Notes under the pieces: model-generated
The model's input: only the letters and a program-made list of their open reading frames with translations
Told to the model about the DNA's origin: nothing
Databases searched by the model: none
DNA from: an uncultured Clostridia bacterium
GTDB taxonomy: Bacteria; Bacillota; Clostridia; Lachnospirales; CAG-274
Length of the DNA: 64,000 bases
Assembly: GCA_947628755.1 (NCBI GenBank)
Contig: CANRBC010000003.1
Coordinates: 62,001-126,000, forward strand
Direction: 5' to 3'
In this document: in pieces, positions 1-11,300 of the stretch
Layout of the letters: the number at the start of each line of letters is the position of its first letter
Position numbering within the stretch: the first letter of the stretch is position 1
Translations under genes and position numbers: made by a program

Positions 1-3000
1 CTTGCAGCATAATACTCTCTTGCATTTGAATTGGCTTTATCCATAGTGCCTTTAGACGTAATAACAGCTACTATTCCACCTGCTCTGACCTTATCTATTG
101 ATTTTGCAATAAAATAATCGTGTATCTTAAATTTGTGTTTATTATAGTCTTTATCATAAACAGCATAATCTCCAAATGGCACATTACCTATGACAACATC
201 AAATGTATTGTCGCTAAATCCCGTCTTTTCAAAGCCAGTGATTTGAATATTTGCTGACGGATATAGCTTCCGTGCTAATCTTCCGGAAATATCATCAAGC
301 TCTACGCCATAAATTTTACTATTGCGCATTTCCGGTGGCATAACGCCAAAAAAATTACCGATACCCATTGACGGTTCTAATATATTTCCTGATTTAAAGC
401 CTAAATTATTAAGAGCTGTATATATAGCTTTAATAATAGTAGGCGAAGTATAGTGTGCATTATTAACCGACGCTCTTGCGCTTGAATATTCCTCAGGAGT
501 AAGCAAATCATTAAGTTCATTAAATTCATTTGACCAGGAAGCATTATTTTTATCAAAAACTTGTGAAAGACCACCCCAGCCTACATATCTTGATAATATT
601 TCTTGCTCTTTGTTGGTAGGAATCTTATCGTCTGCTTCAAGTTTCTTTAATAAACTAATAGCTGCAATATTTGCCTTATATTTTGCTTTTGCACCGCCTA
701 TACCTAAATCGTTATCTGTAATAACGAATCCTTCTGTAGTATTAATGACATTATCAATAACGCCATCAATGGCAGAAACATCAAATGGTTTATCATCAAA
801 ATAATATTCTTTTGTCGCAACGTAGCCTGACTGGGTCAAAAATTCGGTTACACGAGCAAATTCTTTGTAATCGTCGGTGGTAAAAATACCTTTATTTAGA
901 GCCTCTTCCTGTGTAAGCACACTTCCTTCACTTCTGATGTAACCAAAAACCTTTTCATTATCGGAAACATAGAGTAAAGAATTGTCCGAATTGTCATAAT
1001 TTCCTTTATTATCATAATTTTTCTCATTGCCAACATATACTTTGTCGTTTACAATAAAGCATATTACACCGTCATAACGGCTATAAGAAGCAGCTTGCAC
1101 TTGCACATCATTTTGATGGTTCCGTTGTTTCTCTAAATAAGCATTATACTCTGCTATTTTAACGGCAGCAGCTTCTGTAATAATTTCAGTAATTTCACGT
1201 TCCTCTATAGATAAAATAGACTTATCTACAATATGAAATTCATTATTGTGAGAATACAATCTAAGACTTGTTCCATTGATTGCACCATTTGTTTCAAGTA
1301 CAATTCTATAATCTTTTTTTGCATAGTGTAAATCAAGATTTTCTGATAATCTATCAATAAGAGCATCGTTTCTTGTAATAGGAATAGTTGCATATATTTC
1401 GCCATCATTTAAAGATAATGCAAAACTGATATTTTCCATTTCAAATTTATCTCTTGAAAGCATTTCGTCCGAACTCAGAGCTGCAATATCAACAGTCTTT
1501 CCGTCAGACATAAGACTAACTTCAGGAAAATCTGTTGCTTCAACAGATAAAACGGTTTCCGTAGCCTGTTGTGTGATTTCAGAAGAAATTGTTTTAGGGT
1601 ACTTGACTTCTGCCATAGTATATGGTATACTATCATTGAAGCAGATAAATGTTTCCTCTTGGGGCAATTGTAGCCCTAAAGACTGAAGCATTTTGTCTGC
1701 TTTTTCTATGTTTACAGCAATTAAATTTTCTAATAAAAGCTGATTTTCTAAATAGTTTACCATATTGTTTCTTCCGTAAACACTTGTTATACGATTAACA
1801 TATTGTCTTGCAAAAGCAGTTTCTATATCTAGTGCAATCATTATTTCTCTGTTTTTCTTGTCTTTAAGTTCTGTAATTGCAATCACAGAGCCTTCGTGTC
1901 CACCTTTAAGAATCATAACAGGATTTCTTAACTGGGACGGTATCTGAGACATAATATCAATGTCAAGTCCGTGACCGTGATAACGTTCGGTTGGTTCTGC
2001 CATACATTTACGGACTGTGCTGATATTTATAGCCAAATCCAATTCCTTATTTGCTCCTGCAATCGCAAGAGCATTAGTCGTTTTTCCTATTATTATTGGC
2101 TGTGATGGATTTATACTGTTTTCCATAACCGATACCAAAGAGGCGTGAAAACGTTCATCATCTGCTTTAAACTCAATATCCGCCTTGTCCTTTATTCTTT
2201 CCTGTTCTTCACCGGCAATATATTCCCTTGCTTTATCAAGAGTTTCCGCAAAGCGACCATTTCCACTATAATAAAAGGTTTTACCATCATCAACTGATGT
2301 AAACACTTGTACATTAAATTTGTACTGCTCATCTTTGGTTTCAGAAATGCGATATTTAATAGAATTATTTACGCTTGCAACTTCTTCAATATACGGCTTA
2401 TTTTCCTCTGCCTCATGTATATATTTTTCTCCGTCTATATATACATCTATATTGTCAGCAGATAAAATATCCACATATTCCTTCAATGCGAAATCCGGAA
2501 AGCCAACCATAGGCACTTTCTGTCCATTAATTAATTTATCGGAAATTGTTAAGTTAAATTTTTCAGATAAAATATTTGCATCATCTCTATACGCTTCGTA
2601 GAAAGCTCCTACACTAGCAAGCGCTATTTGGGTTGGTTCCTCTACCGCATTTGAAACAATCTCACCAATTTGTAAGTATTTAGCATTAATATAATTAAAG
2701 TTATCAACTATATAATTAAAAGCATCGGCTATGTTATTACCAAATGCTTTAAGCCAAACATTTCTATCGGACATTAAAACATATTGATTATCTGTAAATG
2801 TAACTTTTACATAATTTTCAGACTTACCTATGTATTTGTTCTCATTAAGTATAATATCTTGATGCCTTTCCAGGGCTGCCGTTATCTCTAATTGTCCTGT
2901 TGTAAGTACAGGAGGATACTCCTCAGAAGGATAGGATTTCAGATAATCTATTACACCGCCAATTCCATCACCTATATCCTGTCTTTCCCTGTCTACATAT

Positions 3001-5030
3001 CCATAAGGCATAACAATAGAAAAATTGGTTTTATCATAAAATCCGTCTTTTTCTCGTTCAGCATCAGCTTTTGCCATTATACGGTCGAATTCCGACACTT
3101 TATAAGCCGTATCCTCTTGAAATTCCGTAGATTCACTCCAATTACAGATAATATAAGGTATTGATTGTGCTAATACGGGATTTTTGTCATTCATAACAAC
3201 AGTATATCCTGCACTTTCCAACATTTCTGTATAAGGCTTCACATTGAGATTATCTAAAAAAATATAATTGATTGATTTAAAATTATCAATACCTAATTGT
3301 TCAAAATTTTTCTTTCGGACCGGCATAGGTCTAAGATTTTTATCCAACAAAACATTGGCAAACACATCTGCTTCTTTATTATAAACCTCATAGCCGGCAC
3401 CAACAGAATATAAATTAATAATATGTTCTGCTCTGTAGCTCTGACGTGATATACGTTCCATATACTCTGTATTGTTGTTAAGCCTATTGCATACGTTATT
3501 TGCCAAATCAACGCTATTGTATAATGTAATATATCCATTCACATAAACGGGACTTCCGGTAACTTTATCGCAAATATAAAATATCTGCGTACCATCTAAT
3601 GGCTCTAATGGCAAAACAGAATATTGTCTTAAATTTAAATCTGCTCTTTTACCGATAACCGCCTCAATTGTGCTTAGTGGAGCCGTAATAATGCCATTTT
3701 CCGATTCTAAACTACACATATCATTTGCAATATCAATCGCTGTTATAGTGCAATTTTCATTGTTATAATTAACCTCATCTCCCGCATATAATTGATTCAT
3801 ATCAAATTCGTAACCTTTTACGCCATTATCTATTTTTAATTGATATAAATCCTCCATTTCAGAGCGTTTGATATTCAAGTATCCTCTTTCATTAAAAAGA
3901 ACAGAGCGTTTTGGCTCTGTTCTTTGTTGAATGTCTGCAATTGTTAGCTGTGAATTACTTCGTCTATCACTATTTCTTGCGCTCTGCTGCGTATATTGTT
4001 CACCTTCTGTACCCAAAGCATCTGGTTTTTCTGTTTCAGCTCCTCTGTTACCCCTTCTGCTTTCATCATTTGTTCTATGATCTGTTCTTCTTTCTCCTGA
4101 GCTTGCTTCTGAATATCCGTCAAATGTTGCAACAGCTTCCCTGTCCTGTAAAGTTCCAGAAAAAACCAGTGTTTTTTCTCCTTGATATATTTCTCCCTCA
4201 GTTGGGCGTATCTCGTCAGCGGAATCGGGTCTTTCACTTCGGGAAATATTATGTCCGGAACCATTATGTCCCCTTCCTGATGATAAGTTATCGGCAGCAG
4301 CCCTCTCTCTGTCAACTCTGACATTATTTTCAACCTCCACTTCATTGTTTAATACAGCAGTATCTATAACTAAATTATACTCTGTTTCCCTGATGTTTTC
4401 AATGGCTTTTTCAATTGATTTCAAAATGTCGGCTGCAACAAAACATATTGCTTCACCTGCACGATGCAAATCTCTTTTCATCTGAGGAAAGGACAAGTTG
4501 ATGAAATCATCTTGTGTAATGCCAAATATTGGTGCATTAAGTCTGCAATCAATAATATATTTAATACTTGTAATAATAAACGGTTTGAATACATCTGTGT
4601 TATGCGTAAGACCATTATCTATAAGGTCTGATAAAATCTGCGATAAATCTTGATTTGCATTTGTTGATAAAATATTTGCTAACTTTGATATATCATCATT
4701 ACTTACAGTCCACATTATATAATCTTTGTTTTTGTCTATACTGACAGTTGATGATATATCAAATAATTTTGTAATAGTCTGATAGTCATAGATGCTAACG
4801 CTTTTTTCGTTCCGTCTGACCTGTCTGCCTTGTCTTTTCCAGTGCTTGTAAGTATCAAGTTTAGTCGCCAATGGCATTTGAAAATACACCGCTATTTGCG
4901 CATAAAACGGCATATCATAAAGATTTGCGGACATTTGTAAAAAATTAAGCCAATTTGCAGCAGAGGAAATTATTAAGCGCTCTGTATGTTTATAAAAATA
5001 ATCATACTCGTATTTTTTCATTGATTTCAT
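1..5030 (-). CDS. Large ICE polyvalent protein with N6-DNA methylase domain (partial, 3' end outside window)
   Basis: The minus-strand frame is open from an ATG at 5028-5030 (SD AGGTG just upstream) to the left edge, giving at least 1,676 codons with no stop. The N-terminus, with the pattern W-NFL-MSANLYDMPFYAQ, resembles the ArdC/LtrC-like start of these ICE proteins. A charged, Gly/Arg/Glu-rich linker occupies about residues 235-375. Near 2.0-1.7 kb lies a segment like the MuF-C polyvalent domain (KGGHEGSVIAITE). Next come RYVGWGGLSQVFD, methylase motif I ILEPSMGIGNFFG, and catalytic motif IV as DVVIGNVPF (174-200), followed by GGIVAVITSKGTMDK. Homologues of this kind usually continue into a SNF2-type helicase, which would lie outside the window. 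The likely role is protection or processing of transferred DNA, by family inference. A second gene is nested at 3944-4324. Confidence 0.85.
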   Translation of the reverse strand, partial: MKSMKKYEYDYFYKHTERLIISSAANWLNFLQMSANLYDMPFYAQIAVYFQMPLATKLDTYKHWKRQGRQVRRNEKSVSIYDYQTITKLFDISSTVSIDKNKDYIMWTVSNDDISKLANILSTNANQDLSQILSDLIDNGLTHNTDVFKPFIITSIKYIIDCRLNAPIFGITQDDFINLSFPQMKRDLHRAGEAICFVAADILKSIEKAIENIRETEYNLVIDTAVLNNEVEVENNVRVDRERAAADNLSSGRGHNGSGHNISRSERPDSADEIRPTEGEIYQGEKTLVFSGTLQDREAVATFDGYSEASSGERRTDHRTNDESRRGNRGAETEKPDALGTEGEQYTQQSARNSDRRSNSQLTIADIQQRTEPKRSVLFNERGYLNIKRSEMEDLYQLKIDNGVKGYEFDMNQLYAGDEVNYNNENCTITAIDIANDMCSLESENGIITAPLSTIEAVIGKRADLNLRQYSVLPLEPLDGTQIFYICDKVTGSPVYVNGYITLYNSVDLANNVCNRLNNNTEYMERISRQSYRAEHIINLYSVGAGYEVYNKEADVFANVLLDKNLRPMPVRKKNFEQLGIDNFKSINYIFLDNLNVKPYTEMLESAGYTVVMNDKNPVLAQSIPYIICNWSESTEFQEDTAYKVSEFDRIMAKADAEREKDGFYDKTNFSIVMPYGYVDRERQDIGDGIGGVIDYLKSYPSEEYPPVLTTGQLEITAALERHQDIILNENKYIGKSENYVKVTFTDNQYVLMSDRNVWLKAFGNNIADAFNYIVDNFNYINAKYLQIGEIVSNAVEEPTQIALASVGAFYEAYRDDANILSEKFNLTISDKLINGQKVPMVGFPDFALKEYVDILSADNIDVYIDGEKYIHEAEENKPYIEEVASVNNSIKYRISETKDEQYKFNVQVFTSVDDGKTFYYSGNGRFAETLDKAREYIAGEEQERIKDKADIEFKADDERFHASLVSVMENSINPSQPIIIGKTTNALAIAGANKELDLAINISTVRKCMAEPTERYHGHGLDIDIMSQIPSQLRNPVMILKGGHEGSVIAITELKDKKNREIMIALDIETAFARQYVNRITSVYGRNNMVNYLENQLLLENLIAVNIEKADKMLQSLGLQLPQEETFICFNDSIPYTMAEVKYPKTISSEITQQATETVLSVEATDFPEVSLMSDGKTVDIAALSSDEMLSRDKFEMENISFALSLNDGEIYATIPITRNDALIDRLSENLDLHYAKKDYRIVLETNGAINGTSLRLYSHNNEFHIVDKSILSIEEREITEIITEAAAVKIAEYNAYLEKQRNHQNDVQVQAASYSRYDGVICFIVNDKVYVGNEKNYDNKGNYDNSDNSLLYVSDNEKVFGYIRSEGSVLTQEEALNKGIFTTDDYKEFARVTEFLTQSGYVATKEYYFDDKPFDVSAIDGVIDNVINTTEGFVITDNDLGIGGAKAKYKANIAAISLLKKLEADDKIPTNKEQEILSRYVGWGGLSQVFDKNNASWSNEFNELNDLLTPEEYSSARASVNNAHYTSPTIIKAIYTALNNLGFKSGNILEPSMGIGNFFGVMPPEMRNSKIYGVELDDISGRLARKLYPSANIQITGFEKTGFSDNTFDVVIGNVPFGDYAVYDKDYNKHKFKIHDYFIAKSIDKVRAGGIVAVITSKGTMDKANSNAREYYAA
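3944..4324 (-). CDS. tnpV: TnpV-like transposon-encoded protein nested in another frame of the large ICE gene
   Basis: This 126-residue protein resembles the TnpV family first named in Tn4451, with the pattern ITYHQEGDIMVPD, then a helical charged middle, then NNIRSRAQEIV. It lies wholly inside the 1-5030 gene on the same strand, shifted by one base. The start is taken as the ATG at 4322-4324, because GGAGG sits 9 nt upstream; an upstream in-frame ATG at 4345 has no such site. The enclosing frame stays open throughout and encodes a low-complexity linker there, which tolerates overlap. The function of TnpV is not known. Overlapping translation is inferred from the SD and family match. Confidence 0.7.
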   Translation of the reverse strand: MSELTERGLLPITYHQEGDIMVPDIIFPEVKDPIPLTRYAQLREKYIKEKKHWFFLELYRTGKLLQHLTDIQKQAQEKEEQIIEQMMKAEGVTEELKQKNQMLWVQKVNNIRSRAQEIVIDEVIHS

Positions 5031-5042
5031 TTTAACACCTCT

Positions 5043-7127
5043 CTATTGTTTATTCGGAAACTGTAGATCAAATTTTGGATATTGACTATCCGTTTCTGCT
5101 GTCATTATTATTGTAGCAGCAAATGTTTTATTTTTTTTGCTCAATAAATCTGGAATATAACATTGTCCTGTTTCAAACAATTTTTTGGCTATGGATTTAG
5201 TAATTTTCTTTTTAAAAGCAGAAAAATATTTGTTGTCCTTAAAAAGAACAAAATCTTTATTTTCACAAGAATACGCCTTATTATTTTCATATATGCTTCC
5301 ACCGCATTTAGGGCATATAGCAAATGCTGTTTTCTCATTATTTACTGTATTGAAAAGTTGGATGTATTCTTTGTTCGGTATTTTGTTCTTTTCTATCCAT
5401 TCAGAAAGAATTCTCTTTATATTATCCATAAATTCCGTACTACTGTACTTTCCAAGAGCTATATCGGCGAGTTTGTTTTCCCAATCCGCCGTCATTGACG
5501 GAGATTTAATTTCAGCGGGAACAATCTGAATCAAATTTATACCCTTATCAGATGCAAGCAAATTACTTTTATCTCTTATTATCAGCCCATCTTTTATAAG
5601 TTTTTCAATAATTGCGGCTCTTGTAGCGGGAGTACCAAGACCTTTACGTTCTGCATCATCACTAATTTCCTTTGCTCCCGCTTTTTCCATTTCGGCTAAA
5701 ATAGTAGCTTCAGTATAATGTGGCTTTGGCTTCGTCCAATATTCGACTGCTTTAGCCTCTGATATGCTCAGCTTCTGATTAATTTCTACCTCAGGTAACT
5801 CTTTGTCTTTTTTTTCTGCTGTTTTGCCTATAATAGCAAGTAACTGTTTTTTTAAGTTAAGAAATCCATACTCTCGAACGGTTGCGCCCGTTGCCGTAAA
5901 ATCGTGAGCGGCTGCTGACAAATGTATTTTGGTACTTAAATAAATATATGGCATATCAACTGCCATCAGCAGACGATATGCTATTAAGTAAAAGAGTTTC
6001 TTATGTGTATTTGTCAGCGTATCAAAATCAGCTTGTAATGCTACATCTGTTGGAATAATGGCATGATGATCAGTAACCTTATCATTATTTATAATACGTT
6101 TTATATTTGTTTTGAAATTATTTACAGCAGAAATATTGAATTTATTTAATAGACAACCGATTATATTTCCTACCGATATTTCCATATCATCTGTAATGTA
6201 CTTGCTGTCTGTTCTGGGATATGTAACAAATTTTTTTTCATAAAGTTCCTGTAAATAACTCAACGTCTGCTGTGCAGTATAACCCAATAACTTATTAGCA
6301 TCTTTTTGTAAACTTGTAAGGTCATATAATAATGGAGGCATAGTCTTTTTTTGTGTGTTCTGTACATCTTTTACAATCGCAGTATTATTCAGCAACTTAT
6401 TTGCCAATGATTCTGCCTCCCGTTTACTTAAATCCTCTGTTACTGCTTCAATACCGTTTGCCGTAATATGTGTTCTATAATACGGCGCCGAAACAAAATT
6501 CTTAATTGAGATGTCCCGCTCAACTATAATATGTAATGTAGGCGTTTGCACTCTGCCAATAGGTAATGTATTTCCTGCTCCATAAAGGCAAGTGAACAGC
6601 CTTGTTCCATTCATACCCACAAGCCAGTCTGCCTCAGAACGGCATTTTGCACTTCTGTAAAGATTATCATATTCCCTTCCGTCTCTGAGTTTATCAAAGC
6701 CGTCCTTTATTGCATCATCTGTCATGGAAGAAATCCACAGCCTTTTAAACGGCTTATTACACTTTGCAAAATAATATACAAGGCGAAATATCAGTTCACC
6801 TTCACGTCCTGCATCTGTTGCTTCAATAAGGTTTGTAACATCATCTCGCTCCATAAGTTTTTTTATAGTATAAAACTGACCTTTCGTTGAACTTTTCAAA
6901 GAATATTTCCATTTTTCGGGTATTATGGGAAGCAAAGAGACGTCCCATTTCTTATATTTAGGGTCGTATTCCTCAGGCTCGCTAAGAGCAACAAGATGTC
7001 CTATGCACCAGCTAACAATGTAACCATTGCCTTCACAATACCCATCTTTATTTGATGTTGCTCCTATTACTTTAGCAATAGATTTCGCAACCGACGGCTT
7101 TTCGGTTACAACTAATTGCAATTGCAT
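5043..7127 (-). CDS. topB: DNA topoisomerase III (type IA)
   Basis: This is a 694-residue type IA topoisomerase of the kind carried by ICEs; it relaxes or decatenates single-stranded DNA intermediates of transfer and replication. The Toprim domain begins at once (VVTEKPSVAKSIAKVIG), with EATDAGREGELIFR as the metal-binding acidic motif. The active-site tyrosine is in FVTYPRTDS, and GLGTPATRAAIIEKL follows. The C-terminus carries a CPKCGG zinc-ribbon-like segment. The chosen ATG at 7125-7127 puts MQLQLVVTEKPS at the start, as in relatives, with SD AGGTG upstream. A longer frame to 7190 would overlap the preceding gene. The preceding stop overlaps this ATG by one base (TAATG), so translational coupling is likely. 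Confidence 0.93.
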   Translation of the reverse strand: MQLQLVVTEKPSVAKSIAKVIGATSNKDGYCEGNGYIVSWCIGHLVALSEPEEYDPKYKKWDVSLLPIIPEKWKYSLKSSTKGQFYTIKKLMERDDVTNLIEATDAGREGELIFRLVYYFAKCNKPFKRLWISSMTDDAIKDGFDKLRDGREYDNLYRSAKCRSEADWLVGMNGTRLFTCLYGAGNTLPIGRVQTPTLHIIVERDISIKNFVSAPYYRTHITANGIEAVTEDLSKREAESLANKLLNNTAIVKDVQNTQKKTMPPLLYDLTSLQKDANKLLGYTAQQTLSYLQELYEKKFVTYPRTDSKYITDDMEISVGNIIGCLLNKFNISAVNNFKTNIKRIINNDKVTDHHAIIPTDVALQADFDTLTNTHKKLFYLIAYRLLMAVDMPYIYLSTKIHLSAAAHDFTATGATVREYGFLNLKKQLLAIIGKTAEKKDKELPEVEINQKLSISEAKAVEYWTKPKPHYTEATILAEMEKAGAKEISDDAERKGLGTPATRAAIIEKLIKDGLIIRDKSNLLASDKGINLIQIVPAEIKSPSMTADWENKLADIALGKYSSTEFMDNIKRILSEWIEKNKIPNKEYIQLFNTVNNEKTAFAICPKCGGSIYENNKAYSCENKDFVLFKDNKYFSAFKKKITKSIAKKLFETGQCYIPDLLSKKNKTFAATIIMTAETDSQYPKFDLQFPNKQ

Positions 7128-7510
7128 TATCGTACACCTCCTGATATATGTTGAGGTATTTCTTGTAATTCTTGTGAAGATTCCTGACACATCTGTTCTA
7201 TTTTGCTCAAAAGTTTATGTGGTGCAGAATCATTTATCACTCTTTTAAATATATTGTTTAATTCAGCTCTTGCACCATTTAACGCAAGAACATCCTCAAA
7301 ACTAACATCTCCTAAAATCTCTGACATAATTATAAATTGGATTTCTTTTTCATGAGCAGAAATACTGTTTTCCATGTCTTTAATTCGATTATTCAAATCT
7401 TTTATTTTTGATTCGTAGGTTTCTTTTCTTTTTGTAAATACTGCAAGATTAGCCTGTAACTTCTTTAATTGCTCAAATTTATTTTCAAGTTCATTTTTTT
7501 CTTTATACAT
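7127..7510 (-). CDS. Small coiled-coil ICE protein (DUF4315-like position)
   Basis: This is a 127-residue charged protein. Residues 1-60 form a clear heptad-rich coiled coil (KNELENKFEQLKKLQ..). A short helical segment follows (ILGDVSFEDVLALNG), then a Gln/Ser-rich tail. In Tn1549-like elements a small coiled-coil DUF4315 protein sits between the DUF4366 gene and topB, and this gene holds that place; the sequence match itself is only moderate. SD AGGAGG lies 8 nt before the ATG. The stop overlaps the topB start. Function is unknown. Confidence 0.7.
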   Translation of the reverse strand: MYKEKNELENKFEQLKKLQANLAVFTKRKETYESKIKDLNNRIKDMENSISAHEKEIQFIIMSEILGDVSFEDVLALNGARAELNNIFKRVINDSAPHKLLSKIEQMCQESSQELQEIPQHISGGVR

Positions 7511-7529
7511 AGTTTTGCCTCCTGCCGGT

Positions 7530-7563
7530 AAAGAGGACTATTTAAGAATAAACAGCCCTCTTT
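7530..7563 (-). terminator. Intergenic hairpin after the DUF4366 gene
   Basis: The arms AAAGAGGACT and AGCCCTCTTT pair around a 14-nt loop, 7 nt after the DUF4366 stop and just before the next SD. On the transcribed minus strand only three U follow, so it may attenuate or stabilise mRNA rather than end it. On the plus strand it is followed by T7. Confidence 0.5.
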
Positions 7564-7569
7564 TTTTAA

Positions 7570-8343
7570 TTAATAATCTTCTTCGTCCTCTAAAAAATCA
7601 ACAGCTTCGTCATCATTATCATCATTATATGTTTCAAACTCTGTTTCTGTTTTTGATGTATCAACAAAAACAGATTCATTATTTTCGTCGTCGCCAAAGC
7701 CTATATTATTATTTTCACTATCCATAGCCTTACCGGATGTAAACGAAGTATCCGAAACATCATCAGATAAAGTTTCTTCAGGCGTATTGCTTTCCTCATC
7801 GTCTTCTTCGTCCTCCTCATCATCAGCAGCAATTCTTTTTTTTCGGAAAATATAAACACCTATTACACCTGCTGCAACAAGTATTATAAGTAAAGGCAGA
7901 GACGAACCTTCATTATTTTTTGTATCTACAGGAATGGCAGCACTATCGCTTATTGTAGTATTTTCCAAAGATGGAGGCTCTGTTTCTGCTTCAGTCGTTT
8001 CGCCCTGATAATCCTCAATCAAATTAAATAAATCCTGTTCATCGACTGCATTAAGAAAATATACATTATTTGATGAGGCTGCCTTATCGATAACAATAAA
8101 AAACTCTGCGCCATTTTTGGAATGAACCGTATAAAATTCTTTATTATCATCAGTCGAAAGATTATCATCAATCGTCAGATTGCCGTCAACTGTAAAAGGT
8201 ATTCCTGAAGGTTTGTTTAAAGTAAATGCCGTTGTTGACTCTGTAGGCGTCTCTGCCGACTTTTTCGGCGCAACAACATTTGCACTTGCGTTCACAGAAA
8301 ATAACATAGTTATTAACAAAACGCATAATAATTTGATTCTCAT
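7570..8343 (-). CDS. DUF4366 (CD1107-like) membrane protein of the conjugation module
   Basis: This 257-residue protein has a signal peptide (MRIKLLCVLLITMLFSVNASA). An extracytoplasmic domain at about residues 40-115 contains the family pattern GIPFTVDGNLTIDD and FFIVIDKA-NNVYFLNAVDEQDL. A Ser/Thr/Glu linker follows, then a transmembrane helix (LPLLIILVAAGVIGVYIF, about residues 150-167). The cytoplasmic tail is acidic. Proteins of this family accompany the VirB4-NlpC/P60 block in Firmicute ICEs and are taken as part of the mating channel, with no known activity. SD AGGAGG precedes the ATG. Confidence 0.85.
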   Translation of the reverse strand: MRIKLLCVLLITMLFSVNASANVVAPKKSAETPTESTTAFTLNKPSGIPFTVDGNLTIDDNLSTDDNKEFYTVHSKNGAEFFIVIDKAASSNNVYFLNAVDEQDLFNLIEDYQGETTEAETEPPSLENTTISDSAAIPVDTKNNEGSSLPLLIILVAAGVIGVYIFRKKRIAADDEEDEEDDEESNTPEETLSDDVSDTSFTSGKAMDSENNNIGFGDDENNESVFVDTSKTETEFETYNDDNDDEAVDFLEDEEDY

Positions 8344-8355
8344 TATTAATTCCTC

Positions 8356-11300
8356 CTAATCATATAATCTACGTATTGTATATATTAAATTTTTATCATA
8401 TACGGGACGTGTACTTATCGGCTGTCCATCGTATGGGGCTTCCACAATTTGTCCGCCGCCTATATATATTGCAACATGATGGATACCTGAGTAAGCACCG
8501 TTGCTTGACCATAAAATAATATCGCCTGCCTGCATTTGTTCAAAACTTATTTGTTTACCAAGTGATGATAAAGATTTGGTATTCTGCACACCAATATACG
8601 CTCCTGCTTGGCAATAAGCCCAACAAACAAGACCTGAACAGTCAAAACGAGTTGAGTTCGGGTTGCGAATCTCAGATTCTGTATGTCCTCCGCCCCACAA
8701 ATATGTATATCCGCAGCGTGAAAGAGCAAATTGTACAACTCTATTACCTAAATCGCTGTCACCTGGCACCATCTGACCATTTACACTACTACCTCCTATA
8801 ACTATCTGTGGAGGTTCGTCTTCGCCAAAGGCAAAGTAAAAATATGGATTATATTGTTGATTTTCATCTTTACAATATAATTCTACGTGCAAATGAGGCA
8901 CAAATAAATGCTCGCCTGTACTCATCGTAGCAAGCTGCTCCCCAACACTTATTTCTTGTCCGTTAGATACAGATATATCTTTTATACACTCATACTTAAC
9001 CTCAAAACTTTCTTCTGTATCTACAAAAGTAATGCTATCGTCTGTTTTTCGTGTTACTTTGCCGTCAAATGGCGCAAGCACCGGAGTATCAGATGCACCC
9101 GCTATATCAATTCCCTTGTGAAAATCAACTTCTGTTACCAAGTTATCGCTGTCCTGAGTGAAGTCAACCACATCATCTGTTATCTGTCCACCTTCAGGAG
9201 GAGCCTCGCCCTGTTGATATGTGCCGATGTTAATTATCTTTGTTATTGTTTTTCCACCCCATTCGGGATGACAAGATGAAGTGCCTGGGTTTGCATGAAA
9301 TGGATACCATGTGGATTTGTCTACTACAAATTCAACAACCACTTTACCCAAATTATGCCCCCATTTATTACAACCAAAGTCATTCTGATTTTTTATATCG
9401 CCTATAATACAAGGGAATATCGTACCGTCTGATTGATAAACATCAATATAATCGCCTACTGAGCCGAATGTACTGGTTACTGCAACAACATAACGATTAT
9501 TGATTATTCCAAAACCCTCCGCATCAAAATTCATTCCAGCCTGTTCTCGCAGCTTATATTGATTAGATGAGGGGGAAGTAATTGTCTGCCAACCCATGTA
9601 TGAAAAATTGCTGCCCATTTCCGCAGGCAAATTTATTACAGTTCCCGCTGAAACAGTCGCGCCATCATCAGTATAAGTAAGATTAGTTACATTAGATAAC
9701 TTCGAATGAGTTGTAGTACCTTTTACGGTATCGCCACATAAATTAATTACTGCAGATTCCCAGTTATATTTAACGGGGCTTTCAAACCAAACTCTGTTGC
9801 CTCGATATTCTCTAAGCAAATCATAATATTCTTTAACTTCTTCGTCCATTTCATCTAGCAATACTGTTTCCAATCCTTTATTTACTAATGTAAATTCCTT
9901 AACGTGCCAACGAATCGGAAACATAGCTTTTGCTGAAGGATAATGCCATTCCCAATAATCCTTTTCCTCTAAAGTATACTGTTGTTCAAATATTTTATTT
10001 TCTAAGTCTTTTACACTTTTTGGAGTTGAATCTGTAAAAAAACTCTCAATAAAATGTTCAATAAAAGAATCATTAAAATCCCAACCAGGATACTGGGCAG
10101 AAAAATAAGCTATCAAAACTTCAGGATTATGTTCAAAATTATCTATATCATATCGAATCTCATCATATTCATAGGATTCTTGTGCCCTACGAATTTTTTT
10201 ATTTATTGCAGCTTTTGTATCTGTTTCCAATTTTACATAATATACAGAAGCATCGTATATGTCTTTATCTGCTGTCATATAAGTAGTCGAAATAACGCCA
10301 CCACCTATTGTACCCACCGTGATTGCACAAGAAACCAACAATGCAAGGCAAAGTATTAGTATTGCCAGACCGATTGTTATAGCGGCAGTATGCGGTTCGC
10401 TGAATATAGCTAACGCTATTCTGCCACCTACCCTAGCCGCTGCCATTTCCGCTATTTTTTTATTTGCAGTCGAAGCCGCTGCCTTACTTCCCGCTTGAGC
10501 AGCCGAACCACCTATACTATCGTTATATAAAGCATTTGCCATTTTCTTTCTGCGTAAAGCAAAATTATTCATTTTTTCAGGCTCGTCATCGCCTTTATCA
10601 ATAGACTTAGCCAATTCAGACTTATTGGTGTACTCTGTTTTATTATTAAATGCCTTTTTCATAACAGAGTTTGATAGATTTTCGGTAATAGCAGCTGCCT
10701 CGCTGAACGCCTCCGCTGTTGTTCCATCAACAGCAGCTTCCTCGTCATCAAGGCTTGCACTTTTTTCAACAGGCTTATTGACAGAATCTAAAATATACTT
10801 TGCATTTTGCAAATTAAAAGCTCGGCTTTCTTCCGAGCGGTATTTATTATATGCTTTTTCAACATTTGGAGAAAGCGAGCTGAAATCTTTTTTAGCTTCC
10901 TGCTGCCCCGAAAATTCACTTTGCGACAACTTGTCATTAAGCTCATTAAGCAAATCTTCACTTTGATTTAACAAAGCCTTTTTTCTGACATTTTTTAAGT
11001 TTTGCTCTGAAATATTTTCCTTTAATTCCGAAATTTCAGAGCCTATATCATCTTTTATACTGCTTTCATTTATTGCCTCAAAGTCAGATGCAGGCTTTAT
11101 ACTTTCATACTGTGGTTTCTTGGACTTTTCATAAACAAAGTCGCTTTTAATATCTAGGTCATTAGCTTCTGCTGCCAGTCCTTTTAAGGTGCTATGCCTT
11201 GGTTTATTTGAAAAGCTCTCTCCTTCTATATCTTTTTGCCCTATTAACGCTTCACTTTCAAAAGCACGTTTTGATTTACTTTCAAAGCTATGCTTCTCAT

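Noticed and set aside
3911..4321. Plus-strand frame opposite TnpV
   Set aside because: It is antisense to two sense frames, hydrophobic by codon reversal, and has no SD.
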